64,000 nucleotides of DNA from Thermincola carboxydiphila (GCA_016841045.1 JAENZX010000013.1:1-64000); one strand, 5' to 3'; counted from the first letter of the stretch, positions 1 to 8,191 are shown. The notes: generated from the sequence alone by a model not told the origin. A program made the numbers and translations.

Positions 1-50
1 AGCCGGTTAGAGATACCTGGACAGGTAGAAGAGTAGGTCGTTGCTCGGCC
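1..50 (+). rRNA. rrf: 5S ribosomal RNA, 3' end (cut by window start)
   Basis: The first 50 bases match the 3' half of bacterial 5S rRNA: a GCCG loop, a hairpin with stem TACCT/AGGTA around loop GGAC (helix IV), then the conserved AGAGTAGG and a GC-rich 3' end that would close helix I. The alignment was made by eye against E. coli 5S rRNA. In B. subtilis an rRNA operon also lies directly upstream of csfB, so the location fits. A reading frame runs through it (3-146) but looks fortuitous. The spacer from 51 to 231 holds no tRNA or clear terminator that I can recognise. Confidence 0.75.
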
Positions 51-231
51 AGAGTGGGCAAAAGGGCTATGCAGATAGGGGCGACCGTTTACGACCTACA
101 TACTATAGATCCCTTCGGTCCAAGTGCTCGAAAATTCCAGAAGTGATAAAAATCACTCTATTTTGTATTTCTAACTATAAGTACTGTTATAAATTCAGGG
201 TATAATATGTTATAAGGAAGGTGATTAAATC

Positions 232-447
232 ATGAAGGAAAAAACACACGTCACTAAAGATATGACCATCGGTGAAGTAAGAGCATTGGGGCCTGTAGCA
301 AATGAAATAATGGACGGTATTTTTGGACCTGGCTGTTTTGGATGCCCGAACTCTAAGACTAAAAGCTTAGAATTTGGAGCCACGGTTCATGGAAAAGATC
401 CAGACCAGGTCGTTAAAGAACTTAACCAAAAACTTAATAAGGAGTAA
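232..447 (+). CDS. DUF1858 / hybrid-cluster-protein-associated disulfide domain protein
   Basis: A 71-residue cytoplasmic protein filling a single DUF1858-type domain. The signature is the GCFGCPNS block near residues 35-42, a CxxC pair typical of the small domain found alone or fused to hybrid cluster (prismane) proteins in anaerobes. The molecular function of the family is not established; a redox or metal role is usually suggested from the cysteine pair. The ATG is preceded by a good AAGGAAGG site about 8 bases upstream, and a TATAAT-like box lies at 201-206. The gene is monocistronic and is followed by a hairpin shared with the convergent transglycosylase gene. Confidence 0.8.
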   Translation: MKEKTHVTKDMTIGEVRALGPVANEIMDGIFGPGCFGCPNSKTKSLEFGATVHGKDPDQVVKELNQKLNKE

Positions 448-459
448 CAGTGAAAATAA

Positions 460-492
460 AGAGAGCATTTCACAGTTAACTGCTCTCCTTTT
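460..492. terminator. Bidirectional intrinsic terminator
   Basis: Stem GAGAGCA (461-467) pairs with TGCTCTC (481-487), followed by a T run on the plus strand and by a T-rich stretch on the minus strand. It lies between two convergent genes, so it can serve both. Confidence 0.7.
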
Positions 493-495
493 CAT

Positions 496-1032
496 TTACG
501 CCAAATAATCAATATTTGAGTCATCAGTGGCTTCATTGATGACCTTCCTAACATAATTTTGAGTCTCTTTAAAAGGAGGTATTCCTCCATACTTACGGAT
601 ATTCCCGGGACCAGCGTTATAAGCTGCCAGCGCTAATTCTATGTTTCCTTCGAAGCGGTCAATCATATCTCTTAGATATTTTGCGCCGCCTTTTATGTTT
701 TGTACTGGGTCAAAGGGATTAGTCACACCAAGCGACCGGGCAGTAGAGGGCATTAACTGCATTAAGCCCTGAGCCCCTGCTGAGGATTTTGCTGTAGGAT
801 TGAAATTTGACTCAACTTTTACCACAGCCCTGAGTAATCCAGGGTCTAGATTGTATTGCTCGGCTGCCTGACGTATTATTGAGTTGAAGTCTCCTGTGAG
901 GCTTACTTTTTTTAATGAATTGTCCAGCTTGTTAGAGATACCGGAAGATTGCTGTCCTGGAACCCAGTTTTGTAACTTATCAAACAAACGTGAGAATCTC
1001 ATTACAAAGAACATTTCCAGAAAATCAAACAA
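496..1032 (-). CDS. Lytic transglycosylase, SLT domain
   Basis: Soluble lytic murein transglycosylase (Slt70/MltE-like SLT fold) that cleaves peptidoglycan between MurNAc and GlcNAc. Diagnostic motifs are the catalytic glutamate in VESNFNP, then SSAGAQGLMQLMP and AAYNAGPGN, in the usual order. The domain fills the C-terminal two thirds; the N-terminus is hydrophobic-aromatic and not a clear signal peptide. I place the start at the TTG at 1032, because GGAGG lies 10 bases upstream; the longest frame (ATG at 1110) has no ribosome binding site. It is transcribed against its neighbours. Related genes in spore-formers often act in germination or cell-wall turnover, but nothing here shows which role applies. 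Confidence 0.85.
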   Translation of the reverse strand: MFDFLEMFFVMRFSRLFDKLQNWVPGQQSSGISNKLDNSLKKVSLTGDFNSIIRQAAEQYNLDPGLLRAVVKVESNFNPTAKSSAGAQGLMQLMPSTARSLGVTNPFDPVQNIKGGAKYLRDMIDRFEGNIELALAAYNAGPGNIRKYGGIPPFKETQNYVRKVINEATDDSNIDYLA

Positions 1033-1236
1033 AATTAACCAACCTCCTCTAGTTTTCATCATAAACACTTTCACAAAATTTGTAAAGAACCATCGTTTAG
1101 CTTTTATCATATACTAAGTATATAATGTACTTTCAAAAGGAGCAGAAGCTGCCCTTAATGGTTGAAATTCGTACCTTAGGTCAATACTATGTCTGAAGCT
1201 TGTTAAAACATCAAGCGACGGAACGGAGGGGTTAGT

Positions 1237-1416
1237 TTGAAGAATGTGACAAAATGCTATTTTTGCGGGCATGAAGTACCTGAAGGAGTCTACAGATTGA
1301 ATCTTTTTAATAAAGTAATTTGTGCTTTTTGTGAACGGAGAATAATTAATACATCTACATCTGATAACATATATGAATTTTTTAGACAAAAAATAAAAAG
1401 ACTTTGGGTAAGTTAA
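1237..1416 (+). CDS. csfB: Anti-sigma-G factor Gin (CsfB)
   Basis: A 59-residue protein from a TTG start, with GGAGGGG six bases upstream. Two CxxC knuckles (C7/C10 in CYFC and C29/C32 in CAFC) separated by about 18 residues are the Gin zinc-binding signature, and the basic tail follows. In B. subtilis Gin is made in the forespore under sigma-F and holds sigma-G (and sigma-E) inactive until engulfment is complete. Position is strong support: as in B. subtilis it sits just after the rRNA operon and before the YaaO-type decarboxylase. A perfect 10-bp terminator hairpin overlaps the stop codon. The gene is short and uses a TTG start, so automatic callers can miss it. Confidence 0.85.
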   Translation: MKNVTKCYFCGHEVPEGVYRLNLFNKVICAFCERRIINTSTSDNIYEFFRQKIKRLWVS

Positions 1417-1443
1417 ATCAATGCGGGGGCATTGATTTTTTTT
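1415..1443 (+). terminator. Intrinsic terminator of csfB
   Basis: Ten-base-pair perfect stem (1415-1424 with 1429-1438), GGGG loop, then a T run. It starts inside the csfB stop codon. Confidence 0.9.
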
Positions 1444-1519
1444 ACGAAAATTTGATACTGGTGCAAAACATATGATAAAATTAAGCGAGGTGTAATATTC
1501 ACTTTATCCGATAGCTAAC

Positions 1520-1634
1520 CGTCGCTAAGACTGCCATTTCTTCAAGTGGCACATAAGCGTCGCTAAGCTCTTGGATAACAGGTTTCTTAGTTCAGGTGGA
1601 GGACTAAACTCCATCTGAACTAAGAAACCTGTTA
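1520..1634. repeat. Palindromic intergenic element with a 26-bp hairpin
   Basis: The direct repeat CGTCGCTAAG occurs at 1520-1529 and 1558-1567, flanking a small hairpin (TGCCA/TGGCA). It is followed by a 26-bp inverted repeat, 1576-1601 against 1609-1634, with a 7-base loop and one G-U type pair. There is no T run, so it is not a simple terminator. The compound structure looks like a dispersed REP/MITE-like element; whether further copies exist cannot be seen in this window. Confidence 0.7.
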
Positions 1635-1670
1635 ATCTAAAGGATTTTAGTTCATTAAAGGAGAATTTAC

Positions 1671-1694
1671 ATGACGAAAGGGGAAATCCGGTGA
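1671..1694 (+). promoter_or_regulatory. Possible 7-codon leader ORF coupled to the decarboxylase
   Basis: ATG at 1671 has an excellent AAAGGAG site seven bases upstream and encodes only MTKGEIR. Its stop TGA overlaps the GTG start of the decarboxylase (GTGA at 1691-1694), the usual geometry for translational coupling. It may equally be chance; no regulatory function is shown. Confidence 0.3.
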
Positions 1695-3139
1695 GGGGAA
1701 AAACTCCTCTGTTAGATGCCTTAATCAAATATCTAAAGTTAAGCCGTGTACCCTTGCACATGCCTGGGCATAAACTTGGACGCGGTATTTCCAGGACATT
1801 TAAGAATATCATAAGTAAAGATCCCTTTGCCCTGGACCTGACTGAACTACCTGGGTTAGACGATCTTCATAATCCAACCGGACCTATTAAGAAGGCGCAG
1901 GGCAGGGCAGCAGTGCTTTTTGGGGCAGAACATACATTCTTTCTGGTTAATGGAACCACTTCAGGACTACATGCTGCAATTATGGGGGTATGCAAACCAG
2001 GTGATGAATTGTTGCTGCCGAGGGATGTTCACCGGTCGGTCATAGGGGCTTGTATTTTGGCAGGAGTACGGCCTAAATATATTGGAGTCAAGTTGGATCA
2101 GGAGTATTGCATTCCTTACCCGGTTATGGCTGAAGATGTTTCAGAGGCATTGCGAAGCAATCCTATGGTTAGAGCAGTTCTTCAGGTATATCCTTCTTAC
2201 TATGGATTGACGGGGGAATTAACAAATATTACGAGAAATACACATAGTCATAATATTCCGGTCATCGTTGACGAGGCTCACGGAGCCCATTTTATTTTCA
2301 GTAATAAGCTTCCTCCAACGGCTCTGGAATCTGGAGCAGATATCAGTGTCCAAAGTACACATAAGACACTTGGAGCGTTCACTCAAGCATCTATGCTTCA
2401 TATAAAAAGCAGATTAATTGATAAAGATAATATAGCTGGGCAGCTTAAAATAATCCAGTCAACAAGTCCCTCCTACTTACTCATGTCCTCCCTTGATGCC
2501 GCTGTAGGGCATATGGAGGTTTCCGGACAGCGGTTGTGGGGACACACATTAAGTATTATAGAGCAGTTAAGGAAAAATATACAAGAAATACCGGGTATTA
2601 ATTGCCTGGGAACTAATGTCATTGGGAAAAATGGAGTTCAAGCCATTGACCCAACAAAGCTGTATATATCCTTTAGAGAAACCGGGCTGTCTGGTTATCA
2701 GGCTGCTGAGATTCTGTTCAAGAAATACGGAATTGCTGTTGAATTAAGCGACAGGTTTAGTGTATTATGTATGTTTTCTATCGGAAATAGTGCCAAGGAC
2801 GCGGCAAAGCTTGTTAAAGCCTTAATGGAAATTAGTCGTTATCGGCGTCCGCGTCAAAGGACATTAATTTTAGCGGAAAGATTGCCTCTGCCTCCACTTG
2901 TAATGACACCAAGAGAGGCCTGGTTTGCTCCAAAACATACCCTTGCACTTGATGAAGCGGGAGGGAAAATTTGCGGAGAAATGATTGCCCCATATCCACC
3001 AGGAATTCCGATAGTGTGTCCGGGTGAAGAAATAACTTTTGAGGTAATTGAAATAATAAAAGAGTTTAAGGCTAACTCTCATGCTTTTCACGGAACAGCG
3101 GATCCAGAATTAAATTTCATCAAAGTAGTTAATGACTAA
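1691..3139 (+). CDS. Orn/Lys/Arg decarboxylase family protein (YaaO-like)
   Basis: PLP-dependent fold-type I decarboxylase of 482 residues. The N-terminal major domain carries VNGTTSG (phosphate contacts), VDEAHGAH (Asp to the PLP pyridine nitrogen) and STHKTLGAFTQ, whose lysine forms the Schiff base. The C-terminal Orn/Lys/Arg decarboxylase domain follows from about residue 370. Substrate (arginine, lysine or ornithine) cannot be fixed by eye; the product would be a polyamine precursor. Length matches B. subtilis YaaO rather than the longer E. coli inducible enzymes. The GTG start has a GAAAGGGG site and overlaps the end of a tiny leader frame. In B. subtilis tmk and yaaQ follow this gene; here the next gene is yaaR. 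Confidence 0.88.
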   Translation: MRGKTPLLDALIKYLKLSRVPLHMPGHKLGRGISRTFKNIISKDPFALDLTELPGLDDLHNPTGPIKKAQGRAAVLFGAEHTFFLVNGTTSGLHAAIMGVCKPGDELLLPRDVHRSVIGACILAGVRPKYIGVKLDQEYCIPYPVMAEDVSEALRSNPMVRAVLQVYPSYYGLTGELTNITRNTHSHNIPVIVDEAHGAHFIFSNKLPPTALESGADISVQSTHKTLGAFTQASMLHIKSRLIDKDNIAGQLKIIQSTSPSYLLMSSLDAAVGHMEVSGQRLWGHTLSIIEQLRKNIQEIPGINCLGTNVIGKNGVQAIDPTKLYISFRETGLSGYQAAEILFKKYGIAVELSDRFSVLCMFSIGNSAKDAAKLVKALMEISRYRRPRQRTLILAERLPLPPLVMTPREAWFAPKHTLALDEAGGKICGEMIAPYPPGIPIVCPGEEITFEVIEIIKEFKANSHAFHGTADPELNFIKVVND

Positions 3140-3171
3140 TTAGAGTAGTCTAATTTTGAGGGGTGCAGTTT

Positions 3172-3615
3172 GTGGAAATTGGGAAAGTAACCAAAAATGT
3201 CACTTCGAGGGTTGCAGATTATGGGAATAGGGTAATTCAACGAACTGACAATTCTTTTGGTGAACAACTTCAAAAAGTTCAGAATGATATGATTCATCAA
3301 CAACTGCAGAGCCTGCTTGGTGATATAGAAAAACAGGGAAAAGTTTTGGGTCAAAGCCAAAACATTAAGGATTTAAAGAAATACAAAGGGTTGATTCAGA
3401 AATTTCTTGACTATGCTGTCAATAAAATGTACAGTTTAAAGGAACAAACCGGATGGGACCGCAGAGGAAGGCACAAAATATATACAATGATTGAAACTGT
3501 GAACAAAGAACTAGAAAGTTTAACCGGGATGATAATTTCAGGACAGCAGGATAAAATTTCATTACTGGCAAAGCTGGATGAAATCCGGGGTTTGCTGGTG
3601 GATATTTACTCTTAA
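3172..3615 (+). CDS. yaaR: YaaR family (DUF327) protein
   Basis: A 147-residue helical protein, predicted cytoplasmic, of the DUF327/YaaR family. The recognisable blocks are the LGDIEKQGKVL helix, RFLDYAV-like LIQKFLDYAVNKMY, and the WDRRGRHKIYTMIETVN segment. Function is unknown; the gene is a constant neighbour of holB in Firmicutes. I chose the GTG at 3172 because GAGGGG lies 8 bases upstream; the upstream GTG at 3163 overlaps that same site and so has no spacing. It is probably cotranscribed with holB, which begins 15 bases after the stop. Confidence 0.8.
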   Translation: MEIGKVTKNVTSRVADYGNRVIQRTDNSFGEQLQKVQNDMIHQQLQSLLGDIEKQGKVLGQSQNIKDLKKYKGLIQKFLDYAVNKMYSLKEQTGWDRRGRHKIYTMIETVNKELESLTGMIISGQQDKISLLAKLDEIRGLLVDIYS

Positions 3616-3630
3616 AGAAGGAAAAATATA

Positions 3631-4605
3631 ATGCCTTTTAGTCAGATTATAGGTCATGAACAACCAAAAAAGATTTTTCAGAATGCTCTTGCGGAAGGCC
3701 GGTTCGCTCACGCTTATCTCCTTCACGGGGTCTCTGGGGTGGGCAAGAAAAGTCTAGCTATGGCGCTTGCGGCAAACCTTTTTTGTCCAGATAGAACTAT
3801 TGATGCCTGCGGGGTTTGTCCGACTTGCGGACGTGTTGAACAAAATAAGCATCCGGATTTTTTTATTATCGAGCCTTCCGGTAATACTATAAAAATAGAA
3901 CAAATAAGAGAAATTCAAAAACGAGTTCAACTTAAGCCTTATGAAGGTACTATTAAAGTCTTTTTGCTTACCGATGCTGAATGTATGACCCGGGAGGCAA
4001 CTAACTGTTTATTGAAAATGTTGGAAGAGCCTCCGTCTGACACAGTTTTTTTGCTTACAGCAAATAATTTATACAGCATAATGCCAACAATTATTTCGAG
4101 GTGTCAGACGATACCTGTTGGCAAAGTCTCCCTTGAGAAAATAGAACACCTTCTTCAAAATCACGGGCTTGAAGCCGAACAAGCAAAATTATATGCTTCA
4201 TTGTCCGACGGGGTGCCGGGTGCCGCTTTACAACTTGCTGTCTCCGGAAAAGGGCAGGAGATTAGAAGAATAGCATTTGATTTGGAAAATGTTATTCTAA
4301 AGAGAGATATTAATGATTTGATAAAAAAGGCCGAAGAAGTGGAAAAAAAGCAAGAGTTGCCGGAAATTATCGACCAGTTGATGCTTTGGTACAGGGACCG
4401 ATTAATATGGAGTCAAACTGGGGATAAACAACTGATTGTTAATAAGGACAGGTTTGAGGAATTGAAGGCGCTCTCTCAAGATAAGGAAAAGCTATTAGAA
4501 GGCATAGAGTGCTTATTGGAGGCTAAGAACAGCATTTCTCAAAATGTGAATACCAGATTAGTGCTAGAAGTTTTACTATTAAGATTAGCCGGAATGGTGA
4601 GCTAA
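3631..4605 (+). CDS. holB: DNA polymerase III subunit delta'
   Basis: Clamp-loader subunit delta' (324 residues), an AAA+ protein acting with gamma/tau and delta to load the beta clamp. Seen directly are HAYLLHG, the degenerate Walker A GVSGVGKKS, a zinc-binding cysteine group beginning CGVCPTC, the LLKMLEEPP block and the sensor-1 SRCQ motif. The C-terminal collar domain is divergent, as is usual. The ATG has AAGAAGGAA upstream. It lies in the conserved yaaR-holB-ricT order, which settles the identity against the similar DnaX. Confidence 0.93.
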   Translation: MPFSQIIGHEQPKKIFQNALAEGRFAHAYLLHGVSGVGKKSLAMALAANLFCPDRTIDACGVCPTCGRVEQNKHPDFFIIEPSGNTIKIEQIREIQKRVQLKPYEGTIKVFLLTDAECMTREATNCLLKMLEEPPSDTVFLLTANNLYSIMPTIISRCQTIPVGKVSLEKIEHLLQNHGLEAEQAKLYASLSDGVPGAALQLAVSGKGQEIRRIAFDLENVILKRDINDLIKKAEEVEKKQELPEIIDQLMLWYRDRLIWSQTGDKQLIVNKDRFEELKALSQDKEKLLEGIECLLEAKNSISQNVNTRLVLEVLLLRLAGMVS

Positions 4606-4679
4606 TATAGACTCTTTCTAGTTAAACTTTAAAATAAATTTTTTTAACAGTTGTAATAGGATTTAGGAGGGTATAAATT

Positions 4680-5567
4680 GTGATTGAAGTTGTAGGTATT
4701 AGATTTAAGCCGGCAGGCAAAATATACTATTTTGACCCTGATGACATAGACCTTGAAGCTGGTGACTCTGTAATTCTGGAAACGGCCAGAGGAGTAGAAT
4801 GTGGACAGGTTGTTGTTAAGCCAAAGTCGGTATCTGAAGAGGAAATTGTTGCTCCGCTTAAAAAGATTATAAGAAAAGCAACAGATGTGGACATAAAACA
4901 AGTTGAGTCAAATAAAGCAAAAGAGAAAGAAGCTTACAGGGTTTGTCTTAGTAAGATTGCCGAGCATAATTTACCTATGAAGCTTGTTGATGTTGAATAT
5001 ACTTTTGATGCTAATAAAATTATATTTTATTTTACTGCGGATGGTAGAATTGATTTTAGGGAGCTTGTTAAAGACCTTGCAGCAATTTTTCGTACAAGGA
5101 TTGAACTCAGGCAAATTGGTGTGCGTGATGAAGCCAAGATGCTTGGAGGACTTGGGGCCTGCGGAAGGGGCTTGTGTTGTGCTACTTTTTTGGGAGAATT
5201 CGACCCGGTTTCTATCAAAATGGCAAAGGAGCAGAACTTATCTCTTAATCCCACTAAAATTTCCGGTATTTGTGGTCGACTTATGTGCTGCCTCAAATAT
5301 GAAAGTGAGGCTTATGAAGTAGAAAAAGCTTCATATCCTCAGGAAGGGACCTTTGTAAGAACTTCTGTGGGCGAAGGGAAAGTTGCTTCAATAAATATTC
5401 TTAAAAAATCACTCATCGTTGAATTGAAGGAAAGCAGACAGATGGTGGAATTTCCTGTATCTGATGTAGAAGTTATAAGTCGCCATGAAGCTTCAAATAA
5501 AGAAAAGAAGCAGTCAAACAAGAATGAGCAGGATAAAGGTAAAGAAGAGAAAGAAATTTTGACATAA
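4680..5567 (+). CDS. ricT: RicT (YaaT), PSP1 C-terminal domain protein
   Basis: A 295-residue PSP1-domain protein. In B. subtilis RicT forms a complex with RicA and RicF that carries [4Fe-4S] clusters, helps RNase Y mature transcripts and promotes sporulation and competence. The conserved cysteine-rich centre is visible: GACGRGLCCATFLG and GICGRLMCCLKYE. The C-terminal 30 residues are a charged Lys/Glu tail. GTG start with GGAGGG eight bases upstream. The upstream gap of 74 bases after holB holds no clear terminator. The RicA and RicF partners are not in this window. Confidence 0.92.
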   Translation: MIEVVGIRFKPAGKIYYFDPDDIDLEAGDSVILETARGVECGQVVVKPKSVSEEEIVAPLKKIIRKATDVDIKQVESNKAKEKEAYRVCLSKIAEHNLPMKLVDVEYTFDANKIIFYFTADGRIDFRELVKDLAAIFRTRIELRQIGVRDEAKMLGGLGACGRGLCCATFLGEFDPVSIKMAKEQNLSLNPTKISGICGRLMCCLKYESEAYEVEKASYPQEGTFVRTSVGEGKVASINILKKSLIVELKESRQMVEFPVSDVEVISRHEASNKEKKQSNKNEQDKGKEEKEILT

Positions 5568-5646
5568 GATGAGATCTGGAAAAATGAAACTGAAGTTCCG
5601 GATAAAACTTAATCATCCAACAGCCTAAAGGCCTGGGGGTGCAGCT

Positions 5647-5964
5647 TTGAAACAACTTACAACTTTACTTAAGGAATTTGAAGAAAAAATTAAATCACTT
5701 TCAGAAGAACTTAATTCTCTCCAAACAAGGGCGTATGCCCTTGAAGACGAAAATGAAAAACTCCGCAAGGAGATTATGGACATCTATCAGTATTACTTAA
5801 AAGATAGCGCAGCTGTAAAAGGAAAGCAAACAGGCAGTAAACAGGGTATAGAAAACCTTAACAGACTCTATAATGAAGGATTTCATATATGCAACCTTCA
5901 CTTCGGGCAATTTAGGTCAGAAGGTGACTGTCTTTTTTGCAGGAGTTTCCTGGAGAAAAGGTAA
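5647..5964 (+). CDS. yabA: Replication initiation control protein YabA
   Basis: Small regulator (105 residues) that, in B. subtilis, binds DnaA and the DnaN clamp and limits re-initiation. The first 60 residues form a coiled coil (heptads through [13 protein letters not shown] and [13 protein letters not shown]), which mediates oligomerisation. The C-terminus has the zinc motif C-x2-H (ICNLHFG) followed by CLFC. TTG start with a TGGGGG-type site. It sits between ricT and the methyltransferase gene, as in Bacillus; a DnaA-box-bearing array lies 47 kb away at 53.3 kb. Confidence 0.9.
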   Translation: MKQLTTLLKEFEEKIKSLSEELNSLQTRAYALEDENEKLRKEIMDIYQYYLKDSAAVKGKQTGSKQGIENLNRLYNEGFHICNLHFGQFRSEGDCLFCRSFLEKR

Positions 5965-5970
5965 CAGGAG

Positions 5971-6783
5971 ATGGAACAAATGGAATCTGAAACAGAACAA
6001 AATCTGGATTTTGCCCTTGCAGAGGGTGAACGACTTGATGATTTGGTAAGAGGGGGATTGAAAATAATTCAATCACCTTCTGCTTTTTGTTTTTCCATGG
6101 ATGCAGTTTTGTTGGCGAATTTTGCTACGGTGAAAAAAGGTGACAAAATTGTCGACTTAGGTACAGGTACAGGGGTTATTCCATTATTAGTTTCTACAAG
6201 GAACCTGGTAAAAGAAATTATTGGTCTTGAGATTCAAGATGACAGTGTTGATAGGGCTTTAAGGAATGTCAAAGGGAATAAACTGGACCATCTTATCCAA
6301 ATTGTTCAGGGTGATATATGTAAAGCCCGACAAATTCTTGGAACTGGAAAGTACGATTTAATTTTATCTAATCCTCCGTACCTTCCAGTGGGCCGCGGTG
6401 ACCGAAATCAAATAGATTCGATTGCTGTGGCAAAGCATGAAATTTTATGTAATCTGGAAAATGTGATAGATTCAGGTTCAGGTTTGGTTAAATATGGGGG
6501 GAGATTTGCCTTAGTACATCGGCCAGAGAGACTGACAGAAATAATAATTCTTATGAATAAATATCAACTTAAACCTAGAAAGCTACAATTTGTCTACCCA
6601 AGAGTCAATAGCAGGCCAAATATGATTTTGATAGAAGCTCAGTACGGAGGGAATCCCGAACTGATAATAATGGAGCCTTTTATTGTTTATAATGAGAGTG
6701 GAAACTATACCAAAGAATTCTGGAATACCTATTATCCAGGTATACCGTATAAGGCGACGGTAGGTGGTCTCTTTGAAGGATAA
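5971..6783 (+). CDS. yabB: tRNA1(Val) A37 N6-methyltransferase family (YabB/TrmN6)
   Basis: SAM-dependent class I methyltransferase of 270 residues. Motif I is DLGTGTGVIPLL, and motif IV is SNPPYLP, the (N/D)PPY signature of exocyclic-amine methylation. Relatives (E. coli YfiC/TrmN6) methylate A37 of tRNA1(Val). The ATG lies 6 bases after the yabA stop with a CAGGAG site, so the genes are cotranscribed. The 3' end overlaps the next gene, another sign of an operon. Confidence 0.88.
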   Translation: MEQMESETEQNLDFALAEGERLDDLVRGGLKIIQSPSAFCFSMDAVLLANFATVKKGDKIVDLGTGTGVIPLLVSTRNLVKEIIGLEIQDDSVDRALRNVKGNKLDHLIQIVQGDICKARQILGTGKYDLILSNPPYLPVGRGDRNQIDSIAVAKHEILCNLENVIDSGSGLVKYGGRFALVHRPERLTEIIILMNKYQLKPRKLQFVYPRVNSRPNMILIEAQYGGNPELIIMEPFIVYNESGNYTKEFWNTYYPGIPYKATVGGLFEG

Positions 6784-7030
6784 GCATTTTGCGTATATAA
6801 TAAGATGTTCAAACGGGACACTTTATACGGGATATACCAATGACCTTGGACAGCGTGTTGTTAAACACAATACTGGAAAAGGAGCAAAGTTTACTCGTGG
6901 TAAGGGACCCGTGGAATTAATATACTTTGAAACCTTTCAGTCGAAAAGTCAGGCAATGGTCAGAGAAGCAGAGATAAAAAAAATGACAAGAGCGAAAAAG
7001 CTAAAATTAATTTGTGGTGAACTGGTATGA
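6773..7030 (+). CDS. yazA: GIY-YIG nuclease superfamily protein (YazA/UPF0213)
   Basis: A single-domain GIY-YIG protein of about 85 residues. The motif pair reads AYIIRC ... LYTGYT, with the catalytic-type arginine in the following DLGQRVVKHN and the glutamate in MVREAEIKK. Biological role is unknown for this short stand-alone family. The likely start is TTG 6773 with AGGTGG upstream; GTG 6764 is an alternative. It overlaps the methyltransferase gene and ends in ATGA, sharing bases with the rsmI start, so the three genes are translationally coupled. Confidence 0.85.
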   Translation: MKDKHFAYIIRCSNGTLYTGYTNDLGQRVVKHNTGKGAKFTRGKGPVELIYFETFQSKSQAMVREAEIKKMTRAKKLKLICGELV

Positions 7031-7890
7031 TATATGATAATGACAGCACACATATACCCGGGCAATTATATTTATGTTCAACTCCCATTGGGAATCTGGA
7101 AGATATAACACTCCGGGTTTTACGGATTTTAAAGGAGGTTGACATAATTGCGGCAGAAGATACAAGGCATACAAAAAAGCTTCTAACCCATTATGACATT
7201 CATACTCCGGTCACTAGTTACCATGAACATAATGAACGAGAAAAAGGTCTTAAATTAATATCTGAAATTCAGTATGGTAAAAACGTCGCCTTGGTATCTG
7301 ATGCGGGAACTCCGGGGGTTTCTGATCCCGGATACGAATTGGTAGTTTTGGCGATAAAGGAAGGTATTAAAGTAGTACCATGTCCTGGAGCATCAGCTAG
7401 TTTGGCAGCTCTGGCAGCATCTGGATTACCAACCGATCGATTTGTATTCGAAGGATTTTTACCAAGGTCAGGTAAAGACCGAGACAAGGCTTTAAAAAGA
7501 GTCCTCTCAGAGGAGAGGACAGTCATATTTTATGAATCTCCCTACCGAATTATCAAAACCCTGCAGGAGCTTTTGGATTACGGGGGAGATAGAAATGTAG
7601 TTGTAACAAGGGAACTTACAAAGGTTTACGAACAGTTTATAAGAGGTACAGTCTCCGATGCTTTAGTATATTTTGAAACTAAAAAGCCAAAAGGTGAATT
7701 TACTGTTCTGATAGAAGGACGAAGGGAAGATCGAAAAATAGTTTTACCGGATAAAGATGGTATAAGCGCCCAAGTAGAAGAACTAATCACTCAGGGAATA
7801 GATAAAAAATCTGCAATTAAGCAGGTATCTCAAACCCTTGGAATTAGTAAGAGGCAGGTTTACAGTGCTGTGTTAGAGGACCGAAAATAA
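7027..7890 (+). CDS. rsmI: 16S rRNA 2'-O-ribose C1402 methyltransferase
   Basis: RsmI (287 residues) methylates the ribose of C1402 in the decoding centre of 16S rRNA. The tetrapyrrole-methylase-like fold is evident: CSTPIGNLEDIT, AAEDTRHTKKLL, VSDAGTPGVSDPG and PGASASLAALAASG. The C-terminal 45 residues have a helix-turn-helix-like stretch (KSAIKQVSQTLGISKRQVY), as is usual. The ATG overlaps the yazA stop. A terminator follows immediately and separates the gene from convergent abrB. Confidence 0.93.
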   Translation: MIYDNDSTHIPGQLYLCSTPIGNLEDITLRVLRILKEVDIIAAEDTRHTKKLLTHYDIHTPVTSYHEHNEREKGLKLISEIQYGKNVALVSDAGTPGVSDPGYELVVLAIKEGIKVVPCPGASASLAALAASGLPTDRFVFEGFLPRSGKDRDKALKRVLSEERTVIFYESPYRIIKTLQELLDYGGDRNVVVTRELTKVYEQFIRGTVSDALVYFETKKPKGEFTVLIEGRREDRKIVLPDKDGISAQVEELITQGIDKKSAIKQVSQTLGISKRQVYSAVLEDRK

Positions 7891-7931
7891 AAAAAGAAAG
7901 ACACTGTTTAAATAAACTGGTCTTTCTTTTT
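7891..7931. terminator. Bidirectional intrinsic terminator (rsmI/abrB)
   Basis: A long A-rich/T-rich stem, 7891-7902 with 7920-7931, around a 17-base loop. The arms provide T runs in both directions between two convergent genes. Confidence 0.8.
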
Positions 7932-7936
7932 GCTCT

Positions 7937-8191
7937 CTACATTGCATCCGCATTCTGAGCCATTGTTAGAGCACATTCCTTACAGACGTTTTTTCCCCGG
8001 AAGTGCTGTACATTGTCAGCATTTCCGCAGAAGATGCAAGCTGGCTCATATTTTTTAAGAATAATTTTTTCGTTATCAACGTAAATTTCCAACGCATCTT
8101 TTTCGTCAATCCCAAGAGTTCTTCTAAGCTCTATAGGAATAACAACTCTTCCAAGCTCATCAACTTTTCGAACAATACCTGTCGATTTCAT
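7937..8191 (-). CDS. abrB: Transition-state regulator AbrB
   Basis: An 84-residue swapped-hairpin DNA-binding protein: MKSTGIVRKVDELGRVVIP is the classic AbrB/SpoVT N-terminus, followed by ELRRTLGI and the EIYVDNEKIILKKY strand. The C-terminal half has CIFC and CKEC, a zinc-knuckle-like pair also present in B. subtilis AbrB. The internal ATG at 8191 is chosen over the longer frame because GGGGAAGG lies upstream of it and the family begins there. AbrB represses post-exponential genes. Its own promoter, with a Spo0A box downstream of the start point, is seen at 8214-8264. Confidence 0.93.
   Translation of the reverse strand: MKSTGIVRKVDELGRVVIPIELRRTLGIDEKDALEIYVDNEKIILKKYEPACIFCGNADNVQHFRGKNVCKECALTMAQNADAM

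Noticed and set aside
3-146. Open reading frame across the left edge (47 codons)
   Set aside because: Its first 50 bases match the 3' end of 5S rRNA including helix IV and AGAGTAGG; the frame has no known protein similarity that I recognise.
51-231. tRNA gene after the 5S rRNA
   Set aside because: No cloverleaf or T-loop GTTCGAAT-like sequence could be fitted.
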